Of a stretch of DNA of 64,000 nt, positions 7,355 through 15,624 are shown piece by piece. The position numbers were made by a program, and so were the translations under genes. Within the stretch, counting starts at the first letter, position 1. The number at the start of each line of letters is the position of its first letter. This DNA comes from a bacterium HR40. Lineage in GTDB: Bacteria > Pseudomonadota > Alphaproteobacteria > Geminicoccales > Geminicoccaceae. The stretch spans positions 124,001 to 188,000 of the forward strand of contig BEIQ01000004.1 in the NCBI GenBank assembly GCA_002898275.1. The letters are read 5' to 3'. A model generated the notes under the pieces. The model did not search any database. It was not told the origin of the DNA and worked only from the letters and a program-made list of their open reading frames with translations.

Positions 7355-9706
7355 TCAGAACTCCCGCGTCAGCTGGGCGAAGATGGTGTTGGACACGACG
7401 TCCTCCGGTCCGTCGCTCTGCCGGAGCGCAAGTTCGTAGCCGAGGCCGAAGCGCGTGTGGCGCGACAGGCGATGGCTTATGCCGAGCTCCAGCGCGAGCT
7501 CGTGAAGCCTGCCACCGCGATCGAAATCGATGCGCTGGGCCTCGAGCAGGAGCTGCGCCTCGGAGCGTTCGGAGAGGCGGCGGAGCCAGCCGGCTTCCGC
7601 GCCCAGACGCCGTTCGTCGGCCTCTGCCGGATCGTCGAACCGGCGCCCTTCGGCATAGACCGTGCCGCGCAAGAGATCCCGGCCGCGCGTCCGCTCCAGC
7701 ACGAGCTCGAGCAGACGTTGGTGGAAGGTGGCGGAGGTCCCGAGATCGAGGTCGAGCTCCGGCACCAACTCGCGGAACTGCGGATCGGCTGGCGGCCTTC
7801 CGGTGTTCCTGAGAGGGGCGAGGGGGTTCCGCGCCGCGATCCGCTCCCGCACGAGCGTCACCCGGTCGACGAGCCGTTCCCGATAGCTCGCCACGAAGCG
7901 GGTCGAAGGGCCGAGCGCCAGCGCCAGTTCCACCTCCATATCGGGCTCGCCGAAGAGACGCCCGTAGCTGCCGGAAAGCCGGATGCCATGCACCGTTTCC
8001 AAGCGAGCGCCGAGCCGGGCATAAGGGCCGCTCGCTTCGCCGCCGGCGAGCGTCTCGTCCTCGAGCTCCGACCAGCCGAGTCCGCCCGAAAGCACGAGTC
8101 CGTCCCGCGGCGCGACTTCGCCGTCGATGGCGACCAGTCGGCTTTGCACCACTCGCGCCGGTTCGTCCCGCGACCGACCGATATCGATGCGGTCGGCTCG
8201 CGCCCTCATCCCCCAGCCTGCCGTTCGCTCCTCCCGCGGCGCGGTTAGGACGAGCCCGACCCCTTGGCTCGTGGCGTCGGCGAGAGCGGGATCGTCGTAC
8301 CGCAAGGAGGCGAGACGGTAGCGCAACTCGAGAGCGAGTGCCTCGCCGAGGCGACCTCGCACAGAAGGGGAGAGCTCGGCGAAATACCGGGTCGTTCGCT
8401 CGTCGGCGAGGGCAAAGCTGGGAATGCGGGCATCGCCCGGCCGGTTCACCCCCTCTTCGCCGATCGACCCAGCCGCGTCGAGGAACAGGAGGTCACGGAC
8501 GAGCTCGATGCCGAGCCCGCCATCGAAGCGCTGACGCAGCTCCGACCCGCCCTCTCCGGTCAGGGTGTGGAGGGCAGCTGCCCCATAGTCGGCGGCGGCC
8601 TGGGCACGGCTCGAGCCGGCGGCGAGCTCCAGCCCGAAGCCGATGCTGCCGACGAGCGCCGGATCCTTGTCGCCTTCCGGTGCAAAGCGGACGTTGTCGG
8701 TGAAGGCGGTCGCGAGCTCGAGGCGGGGTGTGAGGTCGAGCCGGGCGACGGCGACGAGCGGGGGCACGGCGATGGCGGCAGCCAAGAGCAGGGTCAACGG
8801 AGACCAGCCGAAAAGACGGCTCGCGAGGCCCCCTCGGCGGACCGGCGGCGAGACATCGCGATGGTACTCGGTGCCGTAACGGGCATAGCCGGAATCGCCG
8901 CTGGCGCGGTTCAGGACCAGGGCGACCTCGACCCGCTGGCGCAAAAGGGCCACGGCCCGCTCCACTTCGCGCCGCGGGGTCACCCCGGCTTCGACCACGA
9001 ACAGCACCGTGCCCGTCCAGGCGAGCAGCGACAGCACTTCGCTGCTCGCGAGCACGGGCGGGGCATCGATCACGATCACGAGACCGGGATCGGCCTCGAG
9101 CATGCCGGCAAACAGGGCGCCGGTGCGCCGTTCGGCGAGCCGGTCGGGAAAGTCGGTCCCGCCACCTCCCGGCGGCAGACACGTGATGCCGATATCGGTG
9201 CGTCGGAGGGCCTCGGCGGGATCCACCGGTACGTCGGCGAGCAGCTCGGCGAGGCCTGGCGCCGAGGGCAGGCCGAGGAGGCGGGAGGCGCCGCAGCGCG
9301 CCGGGTCGGCGTCGAGCAGCATCACCCGGTGGTCGTGATCGGCGGCCAGCGCCAAGGCGAGCGCGAGGGCGGTGAACGTCTTGCCCTCGTGCGGCCGCGC
9401 ACTCGTGACCATGAGCACCCGATCGCGCCAGTCGCGAGCCTCGGCCAGCTTGGGGCGCAGGGCCGCGCGGAGGGCGCGCGCCTCCTCGGCGCAGGGGTTG
9501 CGCGTCCCGCCGGGCAACGGGATGCCCGCTGCCGCGAGGCGGAGACGGTCGATGGCGACGGGTGGCGGCAGGGAAGGGCCGCCGGCTGCGGCGGTTGGCC
9601 GGCTGGGCTCTTCGATCGTCCTCTCCCCCCGGGCGAGGCGGCGCGCCGCGCGGATCACGAGAGGGTCGCGCGGCCGCGATTGGCGGGCGAGGATGTGCGC
9701 GTTCAT
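7355..9706 (-). CDS. Fusion: XrtA tyrosine autokinase (TIGR03018-like) + outer-membrane barrel (TIGR03016-like)
   Basis: One open frame of 783 codons from ATG 9706 (ATGA overlap with the Wzz-like gene). Residues 1-282 are a BY-kinase: basic N-terminus, Walker A SARPHEGKT (102-110), Walker A' VMLLDAD (128-134), Walker B IVIDAPP (211-217) and a tyrosine cluster (Y274, Y277, Y281) where BY-kinases autophosphorylate. Residues 302-321 are a hydrophobic segment ending VAVA, which looks like a signal peptide with an AxA cleavage site. From about residue 323 the protein is beta-barrel-like (RLDLTPRLELATAFTDNV opening, alternating strands, terminal F) as in TIGR03016. The two parts are normally separate genes. 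I see no stop, and no ATG or GTG in the right place between them; only TTG codons inside the hydrophobic segment. Native fusion, self-cleaving polyprotein or assembly error remain possible. Confidence 0.85.
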   Translation of the reverse strand: MNAHILARQSRPRDPLVIRAARRLARGERTIEEPSRPTAAAGGPSLPPPVAIDRLRLAAAGIPLPGGTRNPCAEEARALRAALRPKLAEARDWRDRVLMVTSARPHEGKTFTALALALALAADHDHRVMLLDADPARCGASRLLGLPSAPGLAELLADVPVDPAEALRRTDIGITCLPPGGGGTDFPDRLAERRTGALFAGMLEADPGLVIVIDAPPVLASSEVLSLLAWTGTVLFVVEAGVTPRREVERAVALLRQRVEVALVLNRASGDSGYARYGTEYHRDVSPPVRRGGLASRLFGWSPLTLLLAAAIAVPPLVAVARLDLTPRLELATAFTDNVRFAPEGDKDPALVGSIGFGLELAAGSSRAQAAADYGAAALHTLTGEGGSELRQRFDGGLGIELVRDLLFLDAAGSIGEEGVNRPGDARIPSFALADERTTRYFAELSPSVRGRLGEALALELRYRLASLRYDDPALADATSQGVGLVLTAPREERTAGWGMRARADRIDIGRSRDEPARVVQSRLVAIDGEVAPRDGLVLSGGLGWSELEDETLAGGEASGPYARLGARLETVHGIRLSGSYGRLFGEPDMEVELALALGPSTRFVASYRERLVDRVTLVRERIAARNPLAPLRNTGRPPADPQFRELVPELDLDLGTSATFHQRLLELVLERTRGRDLLRGTVYAEGRRFDDPAEADERRLGAEAGWLRRLSERSEAQLLLEAQRIDFDRGGRLHELALELGISHRLSRHTRFGLGYELALRQSDGPEDVVSNTIFAQLTREF

Positions 9707-11277
9707 GCCGATCCGCCCTCCCCCGCGAGGGCCCTCAGGGTGGCGTAGACCTGCTGCCGCAGAGCGACGGTGCCCACGCTCAGCTCGACGCCGAGGGCGG
9801 CGGTGAAACTGGCGACGAGCAGGCTCGAGCACAGGCCGAAGGCGAGGGCCGAGGCGACGGCGGTGCGCCGTTCCCGCGCGGTGGGCGCTACCGAGAACAC
9901 GCCGGCCACCGGCAGGGCGAGGGCCTCGCGCAGCTCCTGCGCACTCTCGAACGGCCGTTCGAGGGCGGCACGCAGGATTCCGAAGGCCACCCCGGCGGCC
10001 ACGGCGCCGGCGAACACCACGAGCATCATGGCGAGCCGCGGCGGGCCCGCCGGCACGAGCGGCAGACTGGCGGGTTCGACGACGCGGAACTCCACCCGGT
10101 CGCGGCGAGCGTCGAGATCGTCGGCGATGCGCGCCGCCTCGCGACGGGCGATGAGCTCCTCGTAGTTGCGCTTGATCACCTCGTAGTCGCGGGTGAGCCG
10201 CTTGAGCTCGGCCTCGGTCTCCGGCACGGTGCGGGCCAGCGCCAATAGCTCGCTCAGTGCCTGTTCCGCTTTCGCCAGCCGGTTCTCGAGACTCGCCACC
10301 TCCGCTTCCTCGGCGGCGAGCCGGGCCCGCAGCTGTTCGAAGAGAGGGTTCGGGATCGCGCCCTGGCTCCGCTGTGCGGCGAGCTCGCCCTCGAGCATGG
10401 CGATCGTCCGGCGGAGTTCGAGGATGCGCGGATGGCGCTCGGTGAACCGGCTCTGGAGTTCGGCGAGCTCGCGTTTGAGGCGTGAGAGTTCGGCGGCAGC
10501 CCCCCCGCTCTCGGGCAGCCGGGCAAAGGGGGATGTCGCCAGTGCCAAGCTCTGGGGCACTCGGGCGAGCTGTCGGCGCAGCTCGTCGCGCCGGGCGCGC
10601 GCCGCCTCGAGGTCGGTGCGGGCCTCGAGCACGCGCGTGCGGGCCTGCTGCAGGCGTTGGAAATAGCCTTCCTCGCCGCCGAGATAGTCCATGTTCCGCT
10701 TCTGGAACTCGGCGAGCCGCCGCTCGGCTTCCTCGAGAGCGCGTTCTTGGATGGCGATCTGCTCGTCGATGAAGCGCCGCGCCTTTTCCATATCGCGCCG
10801 GCTCGCCTCGATGGTCGATTCGACGAAGATGTCGAGGAGGGTCTGGACGGTGTCGCGGGCGGTCGCCGGATCGCGCGCCCGATAGACAACCGCGAACAGA
10901 TTGTTCTTTTCCGGGCGCACCAGGATCTTGCGGGCGAGCAAGTCGACCGCCCGTTCGCGCGCCGCCGGATCGGGATAGAACGCCGCTTGACCCGTGCGCT
11001 CGAGGACTCGCTCGAGGTTGGGCCGGCTCAAAAGGGTCCGCTGCATCACCTCGAGGCGCTGAGCGGGATCGGATTCGGGCGTGAGGCCCTTGAGCAGCGG
11101 CTCCAGCAAACCGGTCGTCTCGACCCAGATGCGGGCCTCGCTCTCGAAGGAGTCGGGCCACAACAGCGTCACGACGGAGCCGGGCAAGAACAAGAGCCAG
11201 GCGATGGCGAGACACCCCCAGCGGCGCCGCCGCAGCTGGCGGAGGAAATAGCGCAGGCGCTCGATCTCGCGCTCCAT
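9703..11277 (-). CDS. Polysaccharide chain-length determinant, XrtA system (TIGR03007, Wzz-like)
   Basis: 524 residues. Topology is that of polysaccharide co-polymerases: cytoplasmic basic N-terminus, first membrane helix at about 21-40, a long periplasmic domain rich in coiled coil (about 155-240 and 260-385), the proline-rich PLVPAGPPR just before a second membrane helix (about 414-434), and a third hydrophobic stretch at 473-495. The SSE-like RHPRILELRRTI block is typical. It sets polymer length and normally activates the adjacent BY-kinase. It has no Walker motifs, so kinase activity is supplied by the next gene, with which it overlaps by 4 bases. Confidence 0.9.
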   Translation of the reverse strand: MEREIERLRYFLRQLRRRRWGCLAIAWLLFLPGSVVTLLWPDSFESEARIWVETTGLLEPLLKGLTPESDPAQRLEVMQRTLLSRPNLERVLERTGQAAFYPDPAARERAVDLLARKILVRPEKNNLFAVVYRARDPATARDTVQTLLDIFVESTIEASRRDMEKARRFIDEQIAIQERALEEAERRLAEFQKRNMDYLGGEEGYFQRLQQARTRVLEARTDLEAARARRDELRRQLARVPQSLALATSPFARLPESGGAAAELSRLKRELAELQSRFTERHPRILELRRTIAMLEGELAAQRSQGAIPNPLFEQLRARLAAEEAEVASLENRLAKAEQALSELLALARTVPETEAELKRLTRDYEVIKRNYEELIARREAARIADDLDARRDRVEFRVVEPASLPLVPAGPPRLAMMLVVFAGAVAAGVAFGILRAALERPFESAQELREALALPVAGVFSVAPTARERRTAVASALAFGLCSSLLVASFTAALGVELSVGTVALRQQVYATLRALAGEGGSA

Positions 11278-11287
11278 GGCGACCGTC

Positions 11288-11950
11288 CTAGAAAAGCGCC
11301 TGGGGCACGATGATCACGTCGCCCGGCAGCAATTCAGGGTTGGCGGCGACGTCGCCCTCTTGCAGCAGGTCGGCAAGGCGCAGGCGGTAGCGCACGGCTT
11401 CGCCATTTTGCCGGCGCACCAACACCGACCGGTTGCCGGCCGCGAACTCGGTGAGCCCTCCCGCCTCGATGATCGCATCGAGCGCCGTCATGCCCGGCCG
11501 CCAGACCAGGCTCTGGGGTTTTGCCGCCTCGCCCACTACCCGCACCCGGCGGTCGAAGGAACCGGTGGTCTCGGCCACGATCACCGTCACCACCGGCTCC
11601 TGGACGTAGGAGGAGAGGCGCCGCTCGAGCTCCCGCGCGAGCTCGCTCGGAACCCTACCGGCAGCCTCCAGTTCGCCGGCGAGGGGCAGCGAGATGCGGC
11701 CGTCGGGGCGGACCGTGACGGTGAGCGAGAGATCCCGGTCCTGCCAAACGAAGACCGACAGGCGATCGCCCGGCACGATGCGATAGTCGCGCTCGAGGAA
11801 GAGGTCTGCCGGCACCTCCGCGTGGAGCGGGGCTTCGGGCAGGCTCTCGCAGGCGGAGAGGAACAGGAGCGACAGCGCGGCAAGAGCGCGGCGGAGCCGC
11901 GGGTGCCGGCGATGACCGCTGCGGCGTGTCGGCGGACTGTACGGCACCAT
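11288..11950 (-). CDS. Polysaccharide export lipoprotein, Wza-like (TIGR03027 type)
   Basis: About 220 residues from ATG 11950, the second of two adjacent ATGs (MEPMMVPY); GGAG lies 6 bases upstream of it, which decides the start, although 11962 is possible. A basic stretch and hydrophobic core lead to the lipobox LFLSAC, so the mature protein should begin with a lipidated Cys. The Poly_export domain follows (YRIVPGDRLSVFVWQD, VRPDGRISLPLAGEL), then a SLBB domain (VRVVGEAAKPQSL, LLPGDVIIVPQ). It forms the outer-membrane end of the export channel. First gene of the minus-strand operon; 10 bases separate it from the Wzz-like gene. Confidence 0.9.
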   Translation of the reverse strand: MVPYSPPTRRSGHRRHPRLRRALAALSLLFLSACESLPEAPLHAEVPADLFLERDYRIVPGDRLSVFVWQDRDLSLTVTVRPDGRISLPLAGELEAAGRVPSELARELERRLSSYVQEPVVTVIVAETTGSFDRRVRVVGEAAKPQSLVWRPGMTALDAIIEAGGLTEFAAGNRSVLVRRQNGEAVRYRLRLADLLQEGDVAANPELLPGDVIIVPQALF

Positions 11951-12430
11951 CATCGGCTCCATCGATAGAAATTCGGAACGCCGAAGGACAGCGCAGGGAG
12001 ACATAAGGTTTGCGACCTGCAGCCTTCTGCGCTGGGAAGTTGCCATGGCCCGCTGGTACTCTCAAGGGAGCGACATGGTTAACGGGCACGGTCGTGCATA
12101 TCATGATGAGACATTCGAACCATTGCTCGATCCCGCGGATCGACGTTGCAGCCGTCGGTCGCGTCGGAAGGCTTTACAGAACGGTGCCGTCCGCCTCGTC
12201 CGTCGCTCCCTGTGGCAACCGGGGCGAACCGGCGAGCGCTTCGTTCTCGGGACGTAGTCCGGTATTGCTACGCGCCGCCGTCTGCTTCAGTTTCCCGGCT
12301 CGACCGGATCCTGCCGTTCCAACGGGCCGTCGGTGGCAGGGAGACGGTCGCGGTGGAGCATGCCTCGTCGGGTGCGCCGGGGACGGGGCCGCGGACGCTG
12401 CCGCGGCGGCGTTCTGGACGGGCGGACGAA
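11951..12430. other. Divergent intergenic region, EPS operon / GGDEF-EAL gene
   Basis: About 480 bases between the Wza-like gene and the GGDEF/EAL gene, clearly lower in G+C than its surroundings around 12060-12130 (including the AT-rich palindromic stretch atatcatgatga near 12099-12110). A 70-codon frame (12045-12257) exists but its third-position composition is unlike real genes here. I could not find a good sigma-70 pair on either strand. The region should hold promoters for both transcripts, and part of it may be leader RNA of the exopolysaccharide operon. Confidence 0.4.
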
Positions 12431-13762
12431 ATGCGCAGGACTCACGACGATGTCGATCGCGAGCGCGTGTGGGCTCAGCTCTGTCGGGCCATAGAGGCGG
12501 CAGTCCGTCGCGACTCGAGGCTCGCCGTGGCGGTCCTCGACCTCGATCGTCTCAAGGAGGTCAACACGGTCTACGGGTACCGGGCGGGCGACCAGCTGCT
12601 CGCGGCCTTGGCAAGCCGGCTTGACGAGCATCTCGGGGGCAGTGACGGCTTCCGGATGAGCGGCGATCGCTTCGTCGTCTGGCTGCCGCTCGGCGAGCAG
12701 GACGTGCTGCCCTCGGTCACCCGCGTCATTCGCCGGTTCACCCGGCCGGTTCCCTATGCCGATTTGCGCCTGATCCCGCAGGTGAGTGTCGGCATCGCCG
12801 TCCATCCCGAGGATGGCCGCGATGCCGAGAACCTTTTGCGCCGGGCCGAGCTGGCTCTCGATCTCGCCAAGCGCCAGGGAGGCGGCCGCATCGTCCGCTT
12901 CGAGGCGGCGATGGAAACCACTCTCGCCCACCGCAAGTGGCTCGAGAGCGAGCTCGAGCGGGCGATCCGCCACGAGGAGTTCGAGCTCCACTTCCAGCCC
13001 CAGTTCGGCCTCGCCGATGGCCGCGTCGTCGGCGTTGAAGCCCTGCTGCGCTGGCCGCGCCGTCCCGGTGGTCCGTTGTCGCCCGCGGTGTTAGTGCCGA
13101 TCGCCGAGAGCTCCGGGCTCATTCGGGCGATCGGGGCCTGGATCGTGCGGCGGGCGGCGCGCACGGCTCGCCTGTGGCTCGATCACGGCTGTCCCACGCC
13201 GGTCTCCATCAACGTTTCGGTAGCCCAGCTGCGCCAGCAAGATGTGGCGCGCCTCGTGGCTCGCGAGCTCGAGCGTTTCGCCCTGCCAGCCGAGCTGCTC
13301 GAGGTCGAAGTGACGGAAAGCCTCTTCGTCGATCCCGCCCAGAGTGCGATTGCCGGCAACATCGAGCGCCTCGCTCGCCTCGGCGTCCGGTTGGCGATCG
13401 ACGATTTTGGCACCGGCTATTCCTCCCTCGCCTATCTCAAACGGCTTCCCGCGCAGCGCATCAAAGTCGATCGCACCTTCATCGACGGGGTGGCGCACGA
13501 TGCCACCGACGAGGCCCTCATGGGCACGATCGTCGGGCTCGGGCGGATGTTCGGCAAGCGCGTCCTGGCCGAAGGGGTGGAGACCGAAGAGCAGCATCGG
13601 GTGTTGCTGCGCGAGGGCTGTCACGAAGCGCAAGGCTATCTGCTCGCACGGCCGATGCCGGAGGCCGAGTGCACGGTCTTCCTGCGAAGCCGCGGCGGCG
13701 AGCGATCGCCCGCCGCTGTCGACCCGGGAAGCTTGCCGGACCGGTCTGCGGTCCTGGCTTGA
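12431..13762 (+). CDS. GGDEF/EAL protein, probable c-di-GMP phosphodiesterase
   Basis: 443 residues from ATG 12431; the frame is open from 12146 but upstream codons look non-coding. Residues about 25-170 are a GGDEF domain whose signature reads SGDRF instead of GGDEF, so cyclase activity is unlikely. Residues about 185-425 are an EAL domain with all landmark residues visible: VEALLRW, SINVS, EVTES, DDFGTGYSS, KVDRTFI, AEGVETEE and GYLLARPMP. It should hydrolyse c-di-GMP, with the degenerate GGDEF perhaps binding GTP as a regulator. No membrane or sensory domain is present. It is divergent from the exopolysaccharide operon, which suggests a local regulatory link but does not prove it. Confidence 0.85.
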   Translation: MRRTHDDVDRERVWAQLCRAIEAAVRRDSRLAVAVLDLDRLKEVNTVYGYRAGDQLLAALASRLDEHLGGSDGFRMSGDRFVVWLPLGEQDVLPSVTRVIRRFTRPVPYADLRLIPQVSVGIAVHPEDGRDAENLLRRAELALDLAKRQGGGRIVRFEAAMETTLAHRKWLESELERAIRHEEFELHFQPQFGLADGRVVGVEALLRWPRRPGGPLSPAVLVPIAESSGLIRAIGAWIVRRAARTARLWLDHGCPTPVSINVSVAQLRQQDVARLVARELERFALPAELLEVEVTESLFVDPAQSAIAGNIERLARLGVRLAIDDFGTGYSSLAYLKRLPAQRIKVDRTFIDGVAHDATDEALMGTIVGLGRMFGKRVLAEGVETEEQHRVLLREGCHEAQGYLLARPMPEAECTVFLRSRGGERSPAAVDPGSLPDRSAVLA

Positions 13763-13772
13763 CCCGGATCAA
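13759..13772 (+). promoter_or_regulatory. FNR/NnrR-type box upstream of nnrS
   Basis: TTGAC-CCGG-ATCAA differs at one base from the perfect FNR/Dnr/NnrR palindrome TTGAT-N4-ATCAA. It lies 49 bases before the nnrS start and overlaps the stop codon of the preceding EAL gene. nnrS genes in denitrifying alphaproteobacteria are known to be controlled by the NO-responsive CRP/FNR regulator NnrR, so position and target agree. Confidence 0.6.
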
Positions 13773-13821
13773 GGTCGAGGGGGCCGACCCGCGTCAGCCT
13801 GCGGCGCGGTGACGGGCTGGA

Positions 13822-15045
13822 ATGCGAAGGGTGTCCGGTGTGCAGGCTGCCGCCCATGCGTCGCATCCGACGCGCGACCGGCTGTATCCCCCTGTCCTCG
13901 ACAACGGCTTTCGACCGTTCTTCCTCGGGGCGGCCCTGTGGCTTCCGCTCTCCCTCGCGTTCTGGCTCGCCAGTCTCGACGGCCGGGTGGCGCTGGCATC
14001 CCATTTCGAACCGGCAGCTTGGCATCCGCACGAGGCCCTCTTCGGCGGTGTGGGCGGGATCGTCACCGGTTTCCTGCTCACCGCGGTTCCGAACTGGACC
14101 GGCAGCCTGCCAGTGCGGGGCCGGCCGCTCTTGCTGCTCTTTCTCCTGTGGGTCGCCGCCCGCCTCGGCAACTCGCTCCTCGGCGCCTTCGCTCCGCTGC
14201 CGGCGGCCCTTTTCGATAGCGGCTTCTTCGTCCTGCTGTCGCTGCTGGTCGGACGCGAGATCCTGCGCGGGCGGAACTGGCGCAACCTGCCGGTCGCGGT
14301 CCTCGTCGTCCTGTTGGCCACTGGAGATCTCTTGTCCCAGCTCGACGCCCTGGGGTGGGCGGCAACCGGTGCCACTGCGCGCCGTCTCGGGCTTGCCACG
14401 GTGCTCCTGCTGATCGCCCTCATCGGCGGCCGCATCCTGCCGAGCTTCACCCGCAACTGGCTCGCTTGCATGGGGATCGCGAGTCTGCCGGCACCGTTCG
14501 GTCGGCTCGACCGAGCGGTGCTTCTCGTCTGGGCCGCCACCCTCGCCCTCTGGGTCGCCGGCGCACCCGACTCCCTCTCAGGTCCCCTGTTCCTCGCCAG
14601 CGGCTTCCTCCACCTCGCCCGCATGGTCCGCTGGCAAGGCCACCGCACCTTCTCGGAACCGCTCGTGACCGTGCTCCACGCCGGCTACGCCTGGCTCGCC
14701 GTCGGAGCCTCGCTCTACGGCCTCGCCCTCGGCGGCATCGGCCTCGATCCGGCAACCGCCCTCCACGCCTTCACGACCGGGGCCATCGGCACCATGACCT
14801 TGGCCGTCATGACCCGCGCCTCCCTCGGCCACACCGGGCGACCGCTCGCTGCCGACGCCGCGACGGTCGCCATCTACCTGCTCGCCACCGCCGGTACGAT
14901 CCTGAGGTTGCTCGTCCCGCTTTTGCCCGTCGCACCCGTGGCGGGCCTTGCCGTGGCCGCGCTCGCCTGGGGTGGTGCGTATCTGTTGTTCGTCGTCCGC
15001 TACGCCCCGATCCTGATGCGGCCGCGAATCACGACGGGCGGGTGA
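13822..15045 (+). CDS. nnrS: NnrS family membrane protein
   Basis: 407 residues, nearly all in hydrophobic helices (about 12 transmembrane segments). The N-terminal LDNGFRPFFLGAALW, the HPHEALFGG block near residue 70 and ILPSFTRNW in mid-protein are the conserved NnrS motifs, with His and Arg positions thought to matter for haem or copper. NnrS proteins protect cells from NO-derived stress. An FNR/NnrR-like box lies just upstream, and a strong hairpin overlaps the stop codon. Confidence 0.92.
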   Translation: MRRVSGVQAAAHASHPTRDRLYPPVLDNGFRPFFLGAALWLPLSLAFWLASLDGRVALASHFEPAAWHPHEALFGGVGGIVTGFLLTAVPNWTGSLPVRGRPLLLLFLLWVAARLGNSLLGAFAPLPAALFDSGFFVLLSLLVGREILRGRNWRNLPVAVLVVLLATGDLLSQLDALGWAATGATARRLGLATVLLLIALIGGRILPSFTRNWLACMGIASLPAPFGRLDRAVLLVWAATLALWVAGAPDSLSGPLFLASGFLHLARMVRWQGHRTFSEPLVTVLHAGYAWLAVGASLYGLALGGIGLDPATALHAFTTGAIGTMTLAVMTRASLGHTGRPLAADAATVAIYLLATAGTILRLLVPLLPVAPVAGLAVAALAWGGAYLLFVVRYAPILMRPRITTGG

Positions 15046-15058
15046 GGCCCGCCCGTCG
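15032..15058. terminator. Bidirectional hairpin between nnrS and cytochrome c
   Basis: Perfect 11-base-pair inverted repeat CGACGGGCGGG / CCCGCCCGTCG with a 5-base loop (TGAGG) that contains the nnrS stop codon. It is followed by CTCCGTTTCTC, a weak T-rich tail. Lying between two convergent genes, it could stop transcription from both sides. Confidence 0.6.
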
Positions 15059-15084
15059 CTCCGTTTCTCGCGTCCTGCCGAGGT

Positions 15085-15480
15085 TCACGACCCGCTCGCT
15101 TCCTTCTTCAGGTAAGCGATGAGATCCTCGATCTCGTCCTCCTTCTTGAGACCCGCGAAGGCCATGCGGTTGCCAGGCAGGAATGCCTTCGGGTCGGCCA
15201 AGTACTTGGCGAGCGTCTCTTCGTTCCACACGAGTCCTTCGTCGTGCGCCTTCTTCAAGGCGTCCGAATAGTTGAAGCCTTCGGCGCTGCCCGCCTTGCG
15301 GCCGACGATGCCGACGAGATGCGGTCCGACCTTGTTCTTGGCTTCCTTGATCTCGTGGCAGGCCTTGCACTTGTTGAAGACCTTGGCCCCTTTCTCGGGA
15401 TCGCCCTCGGCACGCGCGGCTCCGGCGAGCGCGACCAGGGCGACGGCGGCACCGAGAGCAAGCAGGTGGAACTGGCGCAT
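15085..15480 (-). CDS. Periplasmic class I cytochrome c
   Basis: 131 residues. Signal peptide at 1-24 (cleavage after GAARA), haem-attachment motif CKACH, axial-ligand Met expected in the NRMAFAG block near residue 107, and a Lys/Glu-rich surface. The fold and length match cytochrome c2/c550-like electron carriers (KVGPHLVGIVGRKAG is the diagnostic block). A strong ribosome-binding site (GGAGGAAAGG) precedes the ATG. It could serve respiratory complexes or denitrification enzymes not in this window; sitting beside nnrS is suggestive only. Confidence 0.93.
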   Translation of the reverse strand: MRQFHLLALGAAVALVALAGAARAEGDPEKGAKVFNKCKACHEIKEAKNKVGPHLVGIVGRKAGSAEGFNYSDALKKAHDEGLVWNEETLAKYLADPKAFLPGNRMAFAGLKKEDEIEDLIAYLKKEASGS

Positions 15481-15624
15481 GAACCCTTTCCTCCTTCGAC
15501 CGGCTGCACGAGCACGATGGCCGCGCCCTCGCTATAGAGGGCGGATACGGGCGTCAAGTTGGACGACTCGGCGGGCGCTAACCTGTCGCAGGCGACGAAC
15601 GCCCGCGCGTGGCTCCCGCTGTGC

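Noticed and set aside
12045-12257. 70-codon frame between the Wza-like and GGDEF/EAL genes
   Set aside because: Third codon positions are not G/C-biased as in the surrounding genes, and no family is recognised.
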